A stretch of 64,000 nt of DNA from Brachyspira suanatina (GTDB lineage: Bacteria; Spirochaetota; Brachyspiria; Brachyspirales; Brachyspiraceae), in contig NZ_CVLB01000001.1 in assembly GCF_001049755.1 (NCBI RefSeq), positions 682,001-746,000 of the forward strand, read 5' to 3'. This document shows, piece after piece, positions 53,932 through 63,423 of the stretch (its first letter is position 1; every line of letters begins with the position of its first letter). The notes beneath the pieces were generated by a model. The model did not search any database. It saw only the letters and a program-made list of their open reading frames with translations, and was not told where the DNA came from. Both the position numbers and the translations under genes were made by a program.

Positions 53932-54939
53932 ATGATTAGTATAATAATACCTGTTTATAATGTGTCAAAATATTTAAGAGCTTGTTTAGATAGTGTAATT
54001 AATCAGACATATAAAGATTTGGAAATAATATGTATTAATGACGGATCTACTGATGATTCTCTTGAGATATTAAAAGAATACGCTAATAAAGATAATAGAA
54101 TAATTATAATAGATAAAAAAAATGCAGGAGTATCCGCTGCAAGAAATGATGGAATAGATAAAGCTAAAGGTGAATATTTATTTTGTATGGATAGTGATGA
54201 TTATATAGATAATAATTTTATTGAAGTTTTTTATAATAATGCTAAAAACAATAATAGTGATTTAGTTGTATTAAGTACTTTCTGGAATTTAGATAAAAGG
54301 ATTAATAAAGATTATCATTCTGCACTTCCAACTTGTTCAATGTTTATCAAAAAGTCTATATTAGATAATTATAAATATTTGAGATATCCATTGAATGTTC
54401 AGCCTGGAGAAGATGGTATATTTTCACATGAACTCTTAATGTATACTAAGAATGTTAGTTTTGAATACACTGTAAATTATTATTATGTGAAAAGGGCTGG
54501 ACAGGATTCACAAAGAGCTGTTAAAGAACCTAAGATATTATTGGAAGCTATACCTAAATGGTTTGAGTTATTAGAGGATTTTTATACTAAATATAATTTT
54601 TGGGAGAGTAAGTCTTTATCATTCGCTAAATATATTGAAGGTGAGGCTTTTCTTGCATTTAGAACAAAAAATTTTACTCCTGATGATGAGAGAAAAATTT
54701 TTGATATTATAAAAAATACTTTGAATAAAGCTGTAAAAAATATTAATAAAGAAGATTACAATAAATATTTTTCTAAAGAGTTTATTATTTTCATAGAGTC
54801 TGATACAATAAAAGAGTATTATAGTAAAATAAAATACAAATATAATTATATAAGATTTAAATTATTCGGAAAAGATGTATCTATACGATACCGAGAAAAC
54901 AGATACAAATATTATAAGAATGATAAAGAAAATAATTAA
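53932..54939 (+). CDS. Glycosyltransferase family 2
   Basis: 335 aa, inverting GT-A fold. ISIIIPVYNVSKYLRACLDS (N-terminal strand and helix), CINDGSTDDS, KNAGVSAARNDGIDKAKGEY, and the metal-binding DxD as MDSDDYID. Acts in the cytoplasm or at the inner face of the membrane on envelope polysaccharide; the sugar donor and acceptor are unknown. The C-terminal tail is basic and tyrosine-rich. It stands alone, with no other polysaccharide gene adjacent. Confidence 0.92.
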   Translation: MISIIIPVYNVSKYLRACLDSVINQTYKDLEIICINDGSTDDSLEILKEYANKDNRIIIIDKKNAGVSAARNDGIDKAKGEYLFCMDSDDYIDNNFIEVFYNNAKNNNSDLVVLSTFWNLDKRINKDYHSALPTCSMFIKKSILDNYKYLRYPLNVQPGEDGIFSHELLMYTKNVSFEYTVNYYYVKRAGQDSQRAVKEPKILLEAIPKWFELLEDFYTKYNFWESKSLSFAKYIEGEAFLAFRTKNFTPDDERKIFDIIKNTLNKAVKNINKEDYNKYFSKEFIIFIESDTIKEYYSKIKYKYNYIRFKLFGKDVSIRYRENRYKYYKNDKENN

Positions 54940-55041
54940 ATAAAAAATTTAATAATATTAATAATTTTAGGTATTTACAATTACACTAATTTTTATATAA
55001 TGTATACAAATAGTATTTTTTATACGAAAAATTAAACTATA

Positions 55042-55205
55042 AAGATTGTGAGCTTTTGATAAGTTTATTTTTACCAACAATTTTTATTAGTAATAATAAA
55101 AGTAATAGTTTTAAAGTATTAAAAGCTAATTATAAAAATTGTGAGCGTCCGGTAAGTTTACTTGTCGGAGTATCTATGCGAACAATTTTTATTAGCAATA
55201 ATAGG
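55042..55205 (+). repeat. Tandem duplication of the DUF362 gene leader
   Basis: Unit 1 (about 55042-55107) and unit 2 (about 55135-55205) share ATTGTGAGC, TAAGTTTA, AACAATTTTTATTAG and AATAATA in order. Unit 2 carries an extra 14 bases and a good AGGAG; unit 1 has AAAGT at the same place and no start codon. Confidence 0.65.
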
Positions 55206-55211
55206 AGTTCT

Positions 55212-56342
55212 ATGAGTAAAGTTGCTGTAATAAAATGTGAAAATTATGATTTAGAAGAAGTTAAATCGTATATTAAAAAAGCTATAGATTTGATTGGCGG
55301 AATAGATTTATTTGTTAAAGAAAATGATAAGGTATTGCTTAAACCTAATTTTTTAGCTGCTGAAACTGCTGAAAGATCTGTAACAACTCATCCAGTAGTA
55401 TTTGAGGCTATTGTATCTATACTTCAGGAAAAAACTAAAAATATTTCTTATGGGGATTCTCCTGGAATAGGTAAGGGAAGCAGTGTGGCATTGAAATCTG
55501 GTATAGATGAAATAGCCAATAAATTGAATGTTAAATACGCTGATTTTGAAGAGCCTGTAGGTGTTACTTATGAGGACGGAGTGCAGGAGAAAAGTTTTAC
55601 TATAGCAAAGCCTATACAGGAAGCTGATGTAATAATAAGTTTACCGAAATTAAAATCGCATGCCCTTACAACTATGACAGGAGCAGTAAAAAATCAATTT
55701 GGATGCATACCAGGTTTTAGAAAGGCAGAATATCATTTGAAGCTTCCAGATTTTGAAGATTTTTCTACTATGCTTCTTGATTTGAATAAACTTGTTAATC
55801 CAAAACTTTATATAATGGACGGAATTCTAGCTATGGAAGGAAACGGACCTAGAAATGGAAACCCTAGAAAAGTTAATGCTTTAATAGTTTCTAATGATGC
55901 TGTAGCTTTGGATTATGTTGCTTCTCAAATAATATCATTTGATTATAATACTATACCGACTTTGAAAATGGGATTTAAACATGGATTTTCAAATAAAGAG
56001 GAAATAGAAGTTGTCGGCGATGGTATAGAAAGCGTAAAAGTAACAGATTTCAAAAAACCTCATAAAGGAATAGGTATAGGAAGAAGTTTAATGAAGTTAA
56101 GCAAATTCCCTATAATTAAAAGACTTTTTGCAACTATAATACCTAAACCTGTAATAGAAAAAAATAAATGTGTGAAATGCGGTGTTTGCGTAAAGGTTTG
56201 CCCAGTAACACCACTTGCTCTTAATTTTGATAAAAAAGGTAAAGATTATCCGCCTGAATATTATTATAAACATTGTATATCTTGCTATTGCTGTCAGGAA
56301 TTATGCCCTCATAAAGCTATAGTATTAAAAAGAAAATTTTAG
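55212..56342 (+). CDS. DUF362 protein with C-terminal 4Fe-4S domain
   Basis: 376 aa. Begins MSKVAVIKCENYD at ATG 55212 with AGGAG four bases upstream; a longer in-frame reading from 55056 runs through a duplicated leader and is not credible protein. DUF362 core: LLKPNFL, SYGDSPGIGKG, ISLPKLKSHALTTMTGA and MDGILAMEGNGPR. Two C-terminal cluster motifs: CVKCGVCVKVCP and CISCYCCQELCP. An electron-transfer protein of unknown partner. Convergent with the nucleotidase gene. Confidence 0.87.
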   Translation: MSKVAVIKCENYDLEEVKSYIKKAIDLIGGIDLFVKENDKVLLKPNFLAAETAERSVTTHPVVFEAIVSILQEKTKNISYGDSPGIGKGSSVALKSGIDEIANKLNVKYADFEEPVGVTYEDGVQEKSFTIAKPIQEADVIISLPKLKSHALTTMTGAVKNQFGCIPGFRKAEYHLKLPDFEDFSTMLLDLNKLVNPKLYIMDGILAMEGNGPRNGNPRKVNALIVSNDAVALDYVASQIISFDYNTIPTLKMGFKHGFSNKEEIEVVGDGIESVKVTDFKKPHKGIGIGRSLMKLSKFPIIKRLFATIIPKPVIEKNKCVKCGVCVKVCPVTPLALNFDKKGKDYPPEYYYKHCISCYCCQELCPHKAIVLKRKF

Positions 56343-56377
56343 TATAAAAAAATTAAAGTTAAAAATTTAAAATAAAA

Positions 56378-56416
56378 AAATATCATACTTAATTTAAATG
56401 ATCAAGTATGATATTT
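56378..56416. terminator. Terminator between convergent genes
   Basis: Thirteen-base stem (56378-56390 with 56404-56416), 13-base loop. The run of A at 56374-56380 gives a U run for the minus-strand gene. Confidence 0.75.
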
Positions 56417-56432
56417 ATATATTGTTTGTTAA

Positions 56433-57953
56433 TTATTGAACATTAATTCTAACTGTCTTATCTATATAACTAGAAGGTATATTGTTTAGAGATTTAATTT
56501 TTGATATCATATCATCTCTGCAGTCTTTTCCTGTCATATTAATATTTTTTCCTTTCTGAGTAATATTAACATAATCACTACTACTATATATGAAAGCAGA
56601 TAAAGCCACTCTGTATGATTGAGATTCATTTATATCTACATTATTTAATTTAGCTGATATTAAATCTCCATTACTGCTATATCTAACTTCCATTCCTTTT
56701 GACATCTGAAGGAAACTTCCGCCAGAATTTCCTTGAATTACTGTGCTTTTTTTACAGGCTATCTTTAGTAAATCAAGTATATCTTTTCCTGTTAATGTAA
56801 CTAATATTACTTCATTATCAAATGATGAAACTGTCATTATATTTGCTAATGTTATATCGCCTTTACTAAATCCAGCCCTTATTCCTCCACTATTGATAAA
56901 CACTATATCGGCCTTATCTCCTTCCTGATTAGAATCATATATCAAGTCGCATACGAAATTTCCTAAAGGTGTAGATTTAGATCTAATTTCTATAACATTA
57001 TAAGTTAAATCTTCTGATAAAGTACCTATTCTTACATTAGATTCCTGTTGAACCTGAGCTTTCATTTCATTAACCAAAGCAAGCATATCAGGATCTTGTT
57101 TTATACTGCTATCCATTGGAACTAGTTTATAATTAAATTTTAACATACTTCCATTATTAGCATATAAATTGATATTTCCTAAATACTGTCCATAAGATCC
57201 AGCCTGCACTATAGGAGTACCATTTACTATATCAGCATTATAAAGTACAGTATGTGTATGTCCGCCTATTATAATATCAAAAGTGTTTGGCATAGCATTA
57301 GCAATTTCCCTATCAACATTGTATCCGGCATGGCTCAAAAGTATTGTAACATCATTAGTAGTATTTAAAGGAATTTCTGACATAAATTTTTTTAATGATT
57401 GTATTTCATCTTCAAATATTAAATTTTGAGTGTATTGAGGATTGTATCCGGAATCTGTTACAGTTACACCTATTATAGCGACTTTTACTCTATTTATATT
57501 TGTAACCATATATGGTTTAGCATAATAGCTATTGTCTGATTTATTTTTTATATTTACTGAAAGAGTAGGAAATTTTCTATCTTTTATTATTTGATTAAAA
57601 TTATCAAGTCCATAATCTACAAAATGGTTTCCAACTGTTGTAGAACCTACTCCAAGCTCATTCATAATTTTAACTTCATCTTGTCCCTTGAAAACTGTGG
57701 AATAAATACTTCCTGTAATGGTATCACCTGCATGAAGAACTAAAACATTATCATTAGTTGCTTTTACTTGTTTAATATAAGCAGCTCTTCTTGCAGCTCC
57801 GTACATACCGTTTTCTTCTTCATCTTTTCCATGTGTATCATTCATATGAATTATGATAATATTTCCACTTTCTTTAGGACTTAAAATATTATTTCTTTGG
57901 CATGAGGATATTGTTATTAATATAAAAATTAAAATAAAATAAATTTTTTTCAT
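56433..57953 (-). CDS. 5'-nucleotidase/UshA-type lipoprotein
   Basis: 506 aa from ATG 57953. GGAGA nine bases upstream fits this start; the ATG at 57962 lies one base from that site. Lipoprotein signal IYFILIFILITISSC. Metallophosphoesterase domain with HMNDTHG, HAGDTITGS, VGNHFVDYG, LSHAGYN and GGHTHTVLYN, and the 5'-nucleotidase C-terminal domain (about 330-500) with NSGGIRAG. Hydrolyses nucleoside monophosphates or related esters outside the cytoplasm, probably for purine salvage. The specific substrate is not readable. The neighbouring minus-strand gene is a deaminase acting on purine bases. Confidence 0.9.
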   Translation of the reverse strand: MKKIYFILIFILITISSCQRNNILSPKESGNIIIIHMNDTHGKDEEENGMYGAARRAAYIKQVKATNDNVLVLHAGDTITGSIYSTVFKGQDEVKIMNELGVGSTTVGNHFVDYGLDNFNQIIKDRKFPTLSVNIKNKSDNSYYAKPYMVTNINRVKVAIIGVTVTDSGYNPQYTQNLIFEDEIQSLKKFMSEIPLNTTNDVTILLSHAGYNVDREIANAMPNTFDIIIGGHTHTVLYNADIVNGTPIVQAGSYGQYLGNINLYANNGSMLKFNYKLVPMDSSIKQDPDMLALVNEMKAQVQQESNVRIGTLSEDLTYNVIEIRSKSTPLGNFVCDLIYDSNQEGDKADIVFINSGGIRAGFSKGDITLANIMTVSSFDNEVILVTLTGKDILDLLKIACKKSTVIQGNSGGSFLQMSKGMEVRYSSNGDLISAKLNNVDINESQSYRVALSAFIYSSSDYVNITQKGKNINMTGKDCRDDMISKIKSLNNIPSSYIDKTVRINVQ

Positions 57954-58041
57954 ACTATTCATTCTCCATATTGTTCTAATACTATATTATATTGAGTAAT
58001 TGTCAATTATTTGAAAAGAGAAATTAATTATAAAAAAATAG

Positions 58042-58072
58042 AAAAACACGGCTCTATAAAATAAAACCGTGC
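58042..58072 (-). terminator. Intrinsic terminator of the deaminase gene
   Basis: Minus strand CACGG/CCGTG stem (58071-58067 with 58051-58047), then T5, 35 bases after the stop. Confidence 0.65.
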
Positions 58073-58105
58073 TTATATTTTGTATATTGAACAAGGAGTC
58101 AATTA

Positions 58106-59476
58106 TTATATTGATTTACTAAGATATTTATTTTCTGTATCATCTGCAAGTTTATATATTTTTTCTTCGTCTATAGTGATAATTTTTCCTTTTTCCACAA
58201 CAATTTTTCCATTAACAACAGTATAATCAACAGTATTCTTCCAGCCTATAGTACCAAATAAAGATTTAGGATCGAAATTAGCACCTACCATTTCTAATTT
58301 TCTCATATCTATCATGAATAAGTCGCCTGCTTTTCCAACTTCCAAACTTCCTATATCATCTCTGCCTAGAACTTTTGCACCTCCATTTGTTGCAATTTTT
58401 AATATATCATAGGCACTAGGAGCTTTATCACTAGAATTGAGTCTATGAAGCAAATAGCATACTCTCATTTCCTCAAGTAAACTAGAACCGTCATTGCTTG
58501 CACTTCCATCAACTGCCAAACCAACAGGCACTCCTAATTCAAGCATTTCAGGTATTCTGCAAACTCCGGAACTTAATTTCATGTTTGATATAGGACAATG
58601 AGCTACACCTGTTTTTGTATCAGCCAAATATTTTAATTCTTTTTCATTAAAATGTATTCCATGAGCATACCATACATCTTCACCAACCCAGCCAAGAGAT
58701 TCCATATATTCCAAAGGACGCATATTGAATTTTTCTCTTACAAAAACTTCTTCATCTTTAGTTTCGCATAAATGTGTATGAAGCCTTACTTTCAAATCTC
58801 TAGCCAAAACAGCAGACTGCTTTAATAATTCTCCTGTAACATTGAAAGGAGCACAAGGAGCTAATGCCACCATGTTCATAGAATATTTTGATGGGTCATG
58901 ATATTTTTCAACTACTCTCTGACAGTCTTTTAGAATATCATCTATTGACTGAACCACAGAATCAGGAGGAAGTCCTCCGTCTTTTTTACTCAAATCCATA
59001 CTTCCTCTTGAAGCATACATTCTTATTCCCAAATCTTTAGCAGCAGCAAATTGAGAATCCAATATTCCTTCTGCATTGTTATTAGGAAATAAATAATGAT
59101 GATCAAAACATGTAGTGCAGCCTGTTTTTAGTAATTCGCCCATTGCTGTCATAGAACTATAATACACAACATCATTATTAAGATTTTTCCATATTTCGTA
59201 TAGATTAGTAAGCCATTCAAATAATTCCATATTCTGAACCTGCGGAAGATTTCTAGTGAATATTTGAAATAAATGATGATGTGTATTTATAAGTCCCGGA
59301 TATACAAAACAGCCTTCAGCGTCAATTACTTTATCAGCGTTTTTTTCTTCTTTCGTTTCTTTACCGATATAAGTTATAACTCCGTTTTCTATAAATAAAT
59401 TACTAGAGCTATGAACCGTATCATTATTATCGCATGTAACTATAGAAGAAGCATTTTTGATAAATAGACTAGACAT
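58106..59476 (-). CDS. 8-oxoguanine/guanine deaminase-type amidohydrolase
   Basis: 456 aa amidohydrolase of the COG0402 group. Metal site NTHHHLF (His66, His68), HTHLCET, AHGIHF and VDGSASND (the metal-binding Asp). The INTHHHLFQIFTRNLP region and GVAHCPISNMKLSSGVCRI closely follow 8-oxoguanine deaminases, which convert 8-oxoguanine to uric acid; guanine and hydroxyatrazine-type deaminases are close relatives. The leader carries a guanine-type riboswitch, which strongly supports a purine-base substrate. GGAGG nine bases before the ATG. Confidence 0.87.
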   Translation of the reverse strand: MSSLFIKNASSIVTCDNNDTVHSSSNLFIENGVITYIGKETKEEKNADKVIDAEGCFVYPGLINTHHHLFQIFTRNLPQVQNMELFEWLTNLYEIWKNLNNDVVYYSSMTAMGELLKTGCTTCFDHHYLFPNNNAEGILDSQFAAAKDLGIRMYASRGSMDLSKKDGGLPPDSVVQSIDDILKDCQRVVEKYHDPSKYSMNMVALAPCAPFNVTGELLKQSAVLARDLKVRLHTHLCETKDEEVFVREKFNMRPLEYMESLGWVGEDVWYAHGIHFNEKELKYLADTKTGVAHCPISNMKLSSGVCRIPEMLELGVPVGLAVDGSASNDGSSLLEEMRVCYLLHRLNSSDKAPSAYDILKIATNGGAKVLGRDDIGSLEVGKAGDLFMIDMRKLEMVGANFDPKSLFGTIGWKNTVDYTVVNGKIVVEKGKIITIDEEKIYKLADDTENKYLSKSI

Positions 59477-59511
59477 ATATTGATACCTCCGTTAATTAAA
59501 ATAAGGCACAA

Positions 59512-59577
59512 AACTTATAGTCAATTATTGAGGTAATTGGTAGAAACGTTCAGCCATATTATGAACTTATATAAGCT
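59512..59577 (-). promoter_or_regulatory. Guanine-type purine riboswitch aptamer
   Basis: On the minus strand the leader shows P1 (CTTAT/ATAAG, 59575-59571 with 59518-59514), J1/2 ATAAG, P2 with loop AATATGG, J2/3 CGTTTCTACC, P3 (CAATT/AATTG) with loop ACCTCAAT, and J3/1 GACT. The specificity base in GACTAT is C, the guanine-type residue (U in adenine switches). J1/2 and J2/3 hold a G-C pair where the xpt switch has U-A, a compensating change. The L3 bases TACCTC can pair with GAGGTA of the deaminase ribosome binding site. Confidence 0.88.
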
Positions 59578-59598
59578 GTATAGTTATTGCCTAATTGC

Positions 59599-59626
59599 AT
59601 TATAAAATATTTTATTTTTATGTCAA
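59599..59626 (-). promoter_or_regulatory. Promoter of the riboswitch-deaminase transcript
   Basis: Minus strand TTGACA (59626-59621), 16 bases, TATAAT (59604-59599): full consensus in both boxes. Transcript start about 15 bases before the aptamer. Confidence 0.8.
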
Positions 59627-59640
59627 TTCATAATTCATTT

Positions 59641-60915
59641 TTATTGAAAAAATGAAAATAATACAGGTATTATAAAACATGCTATAAAAGCCCATATACC
59701 ATAAATATATATATAAAATACTGATTTAGTATCTCCAATGGTGATTTCTTTTATATTTGGAATATTATCAGATTTTTTGAATATTATTAGTATAGACTTT
59801 ATATTAAAAAATGTTATGAAAATCAAATTACCTAGCATAATTAAATTTGTACCTATTAATGTTATTTTATTTGGGCTTATACCGTATTCTATTAATCTGT
59901 ACAAAGAAGAAGTTAATACTAATATATCAAAAATAATAGCTATTATAGGAAGAACTAAATATACTGCTTTAGTGAATATACTTGATTTATAATCTATTCT
60001 TATAAAGAACATGTTTAATACAATTATAGCAAGCATAATATTATAAAGTATAAAACTTACTCTGTTATCATAAGGACTTATATCAGGCATTAATAGAAGA
60101 ATCAAAAGTATAAATATAAATAATAAACTAAAAGGCATTAATATTCTTGATAAATATATAGAAATATTAGTTTTCATCTTCCTATAAACTATATATACTA
60201 AAAAAGGAAATATTGAACTTAAGAATGATATTGATAATAATATTAATTTAAATATAATTTTTTCATCTAAGCTGCTGATAATATCTTTTATTAAAAATAT
60301 AACTATCGCTGCAAATATTCCAAATACTGTTGATACTATGCCTGCTATCAAGCCTGCAAATATTGATATATCTGCAGAGAATGTAAAGAACTCTGAAATA
60401 CTTTTGGAGTTTAATACTTGAAATCCATTATATGATAAAGCTATTATTATAAAAAATATGATAACAGAAAATATATATTTAATATAATAAAACTGTGAAT
60501 ATAGCTCAGTATTTTCAATAGAAGCAATTGCAGCAAAAAAACCAGTACTTAAATTAATAATCAACACAAATAAGAAAGATAAAAATATTATAACAATATT
60601 TCTTAAATTAAACTTTGAATTAATATTGAATATCAAACTAAAACAGAAAAAATAAAATATATAAAAATAAAATATGTCTATAAAAAAAATATTAGAATTA
60701 CTAGTTGAATAAGTACCATCAATTAATTTAGCAATATTTATAATCTTTAAATAAGAATATATAGTCATTGCTAATGATGCGATAAAACCTATAGCAATAA
60801 TAATTAAATTTGATATTAAATTATTTTCTAATATTTTGCCTATTTTATTGTTTATATCATTTATTACATTTGTTTTTTCAGTTATAATATTATTTTGAAT
60901 ATTGTTTTCTTCCAT
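59641..60915 (-). CDS. DUF4153-like polytopic membrane protein
   Basis: 424 aa, ten or more hydrophobic segments after a short charged N-terminus. The region PDISPYDNRVSFILYNIMLA and the C-terminal LYRLIEYGISPNKITLIGTN resemble the DUF4153 pattern (SPYD, then RIxEYGxTxNR). Transport or envelope function unknown. It ends just upstream of the promoter for the deaminase gene and appears to be a separate unit. Confidence 0.6.
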   Translation of the reverse strand: MEENNIQNNIITEKTNVINDINNKIGKILENNLISNLIIIAIGFIASLAMTIYSYLKIINIAKLIDGTYSTSNSNIFFIDIFYFYIFYFFCFSLIFNINSKFNLRNIVIIFLSFLFVLIINLSTGFFAAIASIENTELYSQFYYIKYIFSVIIFFIIIALSYNGFQVLNSKSISEFFTFSADISIFAGLIAGIVSTVFGIFAAIVIFLIKDIISSLDEKIIFKLILLSISFLSSIFPFLVYIVYRKMKTNISIYLSRILMPFSLLFIFILLILLLMPDISPYDNRVSFILYNIMLAIIVLNMFFIRIDYKSSIFTKAVYLVLPIIAIIFDILVLTSSLYRLIEYGISPNKITLIGTNLIMLGNLIFITFFNIKSILIIFKKSDNIPNIKEITIGDTKSVFYIYIYGIWAFIACFIIPVLFSFFQ

Positions 60916-61009
60916 AATTTAACCCCAAAAAATGCATACCCTATAGTAGTAAATAAAAATCAAGAAAGATTATATAATAATAAATATAAAAGTCAATGAG
61001 AAAAACGGA

Positions 61010-61775
61010 TTAATCCCACCAGAAATACCAAACATCAGACTTTAATAATGTACCAGCCAATTTACCATGATCATAATCTTCACCAGATTGATCAACTCTG
61101 TCAAAGCAGAAATAATAATGTTCTATAGCAAGTTCTCTGGCTTCTTCTTCTGTTTGAGGCTGTTTTTCTACCCAAAGCTCCCAAGTATCATAACCTACTA
61201 CAGCAGGATAGGCATTATATTTTTCATACCAATACTTGAAAATGGCAGCCTGTGTTTCAGGATTAGGACAATCATTGAAGCCGCCCATAGGAATATAACA
61301 TGCCAATTCATAAGGATTAACAGTAGGAATTTTTGCTAATATTAAATCAACTGTAACAGGATTATCTAAGGTATAATCATAATAAGAAGCAAAACTATCA
61401 ATTACTTCAAAACCTTCTACTATAGGGGCTGAATGATTTTTTTATTTCTTCGATATATTCTTTATCATCATAAATATCTTCAATATTCTGATGCAGATAA
61501 TCTTTATAGTCTACTTCTTTGGATTTTTCTATATATTCATTTATTAATTTTTTTGAATCTTCAATATCACAGTCATTGTCTTCCAAGAACATTTCAATCG
61601 CTTCAGTAAGTATATCTGTAGGTATTATTATTAAAGGGGTATATCCTTCTTTTTTTCCTTTTTCTAAATGTTCCTTGTAGCATTCCATTATTTTAGTATC
61701 ATCTTCAAGTCCGCCTTCAAGTATTTCATAATCGCATTTTAGAAAATCTGTTATAAATTTTATATTCTCATTCAT
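61010..61775 (-). pseudogene. DUF4253 gene broken by a one-base frameshift
   Basis: Two frames make one DUF4253 protein. The first (61775-61407) begins MNENIKFITDF and carries YTPLIIIPTDIL; the second continues as APIVEGFEVIDSF, then DYTLDNPVTVDLILAKIP, and ends KSDVWYFWWD. Removing one base from the T7 run at 61437-61443 (A7 on the coding strand) joins them into about 254 codons, a normal DUF4253 length. The break lies in a homopolymer, so it may be a recent mutation, a phase-variable tract or a sequencing error. A repeat end lies immediately upstream of the start. Confidence 0.75.
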
Positions 61776-61776
61776 A

Positions 61777-61895
61777 TATATACCTTAAACAATTATATTT
61801 TATCAAAAATTATTTTTTTAAATTTTAAATATTTGCAGGGCTTTGCCCCACACCCCACTTCTTTTGGTGCCCCAAAGAAGCAAAAAGGCTACATT
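61777..61895 (+). repeat. Partial dispersed repeat (left end and core)
   Basis: Left end with degenerate TATCAA in place of TGTCAA (61801-61806), then AAAAATTATTTTTTTAAATT and the GC-rich block GGGCTTTGCCCCACACCCCA and AAAAGGCTACA. No right end follows. Confidence 0.6.
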
Positions 61896-61962
61896 TGAAC
61901 TTAAATGTAATAAATCATCTTAACATGTAAAATGATTTTAGTATGATTTAGTAATAAATAAA

Positions 61963-63423
61963 TTAATCTACACTGTATTCCGCTTCACTGTCTCCGCTTA
62001 TAACAAATCTATAAGGATTAGTAGGAAGTATTTTAACTAAATAATTATACAATAAAGTAGAGCTTTGAAGTACATTATTATTTGTATTATAATAAAAATA
62101 TTTAGGATAGTCTAATACATATTTATAATAAGGATTATTTTTTGAACTTACCAATTCTCCTATTTTGTTATTAACTTTCCATAAGAAATATACTGATTTA
62201 TCTGTGAAATAGTTTGTCTGCGGATCATTAAGTATATAAGAGAAGAAGTCTGATGATTTTAAATAATCATAATTCTTATATGAATTCATAGCTGCTTTAT
62301 AATTTTCAAATACATCTTCCATGTTCTGAATATTATTAGTCATATATCTTAAATAACTCCATCCAACTATAGGTCCGTAATAAGTATCATATTTTACTAA
62401 TGCCCAATCTTCTCTTGCTCTCTCTTTAGGATTGTATACATTTGTTTTATTAAGTACTGTTACAAAATCATAATTATATAATGTATAAAGTTGTTTTTCA
62501 GCTCCAGGAGTAATTGCAGGTATTCTATCTCTTATTATTATTCCATTTCCTATAACATAATATTCTTCTTCAAATGCTGCACTTATAGCATCGATTCTTT
62601 TTTGTACAGTTTCCATAGTATCTTTATAATTTTTATTTTCAGCTGCAGTTAAAGTAAAAGGCAGTGTATTAGGGAAATATGATTGATTATGTAATATGCT
62701 GTCTTGTAATACGCTTGTTCTGTATCTGTCTGAGAATCTTCTTAAATAAGTAATATTTGTAATGAATTTTGCCTTGTCATTTTCATTTTGTATATTGCTG
62801 AATCTATGTCTTATGCTGAAATAGTATGCAAAATCTTTTAAAGGAAAAGCACTTTCTTCATCTTGAAGTATTCTGTCAAATACATATCCGTTAAAAGAGT
62901 ATTGTCCATCTTTTACTATGATGCCCATTTGACTGTATATATTTTTTAATGAAGACTGCAAATTTGTAACTGCATCATCATTATTTTCTTCACCTTCAAC
63001 TATACCTTCTGATAATAATTGAGTATAAAATTCTTCTATATATGCAGGATCATTTTCAACCATATATATTAATGCTTGTCCTAAAAGATATGATGCTTCG
63101 CTTTCATAATAACTTGAAGGGTAGGTGAATAAAAATCTTGCTAAAGTTTCAAAACCTTCTTTATAGCTTGATGATAATATTTGATTTCTTCCTGTAATAA
63201 ATGTTGTAAGTTCATTATATGGAGATTGTGCATTTTCTTCTTCTGTTTTAGGCAGTGTTTTTAAAAAGTCTCCTAAAGGTCCGTAATCTTCAGTACTTTC
63301 TATATCTTTTAATTTTCTATATTCATTTATTGAGTCTGCTGCTTTGCATGAACTAAGCAATACCGCAGATATTAACATAATTATACTTAATAATTTTTTA
63401 TTCATATTTAAATTTACCTTCAT
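61963..63423 (-). CDS. Large lipoprotein with SH3-like segment, unknown function
   Basis: 486 aa. Lipoprotein signal LLSIIMLISAVLLSSCKAAD. The middle is helical and TPR-like (ETLARFLFTYPSSYYESEAS); residues about 305-355 (LYNYDFVTVLNKTNVYNP, then WALVKYDTYYGPIVGWSYL) look like a bacterial SH3 domain that might bind peptidoglycan. No known family assigned. Two starts are possible: ATG 63423, directly after the ptsI stop, or ATG 63405 (MNKKLLSII) with AAGG about 11 bases upstream. It probably shares a transcript with ptsI. Confidence 0.75.
   Translation of the reverse strand: MKVNLNMNKKLLSIIMLISAVLLSSCKAADSINEYRKLKDIESTEDYGPLGDFLKTLPKTEEENAQSPYNELTTFITGRNQILSSSYKEGFETLARFLFTYPSSYYESEASYLLGQALIYMVENDPAYIEEFYTQLLSEGIVEGEENNDDAVTNLQSSLKNIYSQMGIIVKDGQYSFNGYVFDRILQDEESAFPLKDFAYYFSIRHRFSNIQNENDKAKFITNITYLRRFSDRYRTSVLQDSILHNQSYFPNTLPFTLTAAENKNYKDTMETVQKRIDAISAAFEEEYYVIGNGIIIRDRIPAITPGAEKQLYTLYNYDFVTVLNKTNVYNPKERAREDWALVKYDTYYGPIVGWSYLRYMTNNIQNMEDVFENYKAAMNSYKNYDYLKSSDFFSYILNDPQTNYFTDKSVYFLWKVNNKIGELVSSKNNPYYKYVLDYPKYFYYNTNNNVLQSSTLLYNYLVKILPTNPYRFVISGDSEAEYSVD

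Noticed and set aside
55056-55211. N-terminal extension of the DUF362 protein
   Set aside because: It reads through the duplicated leader, while ATG 55212 has AGGAG and starts at the normal family N-terminus.
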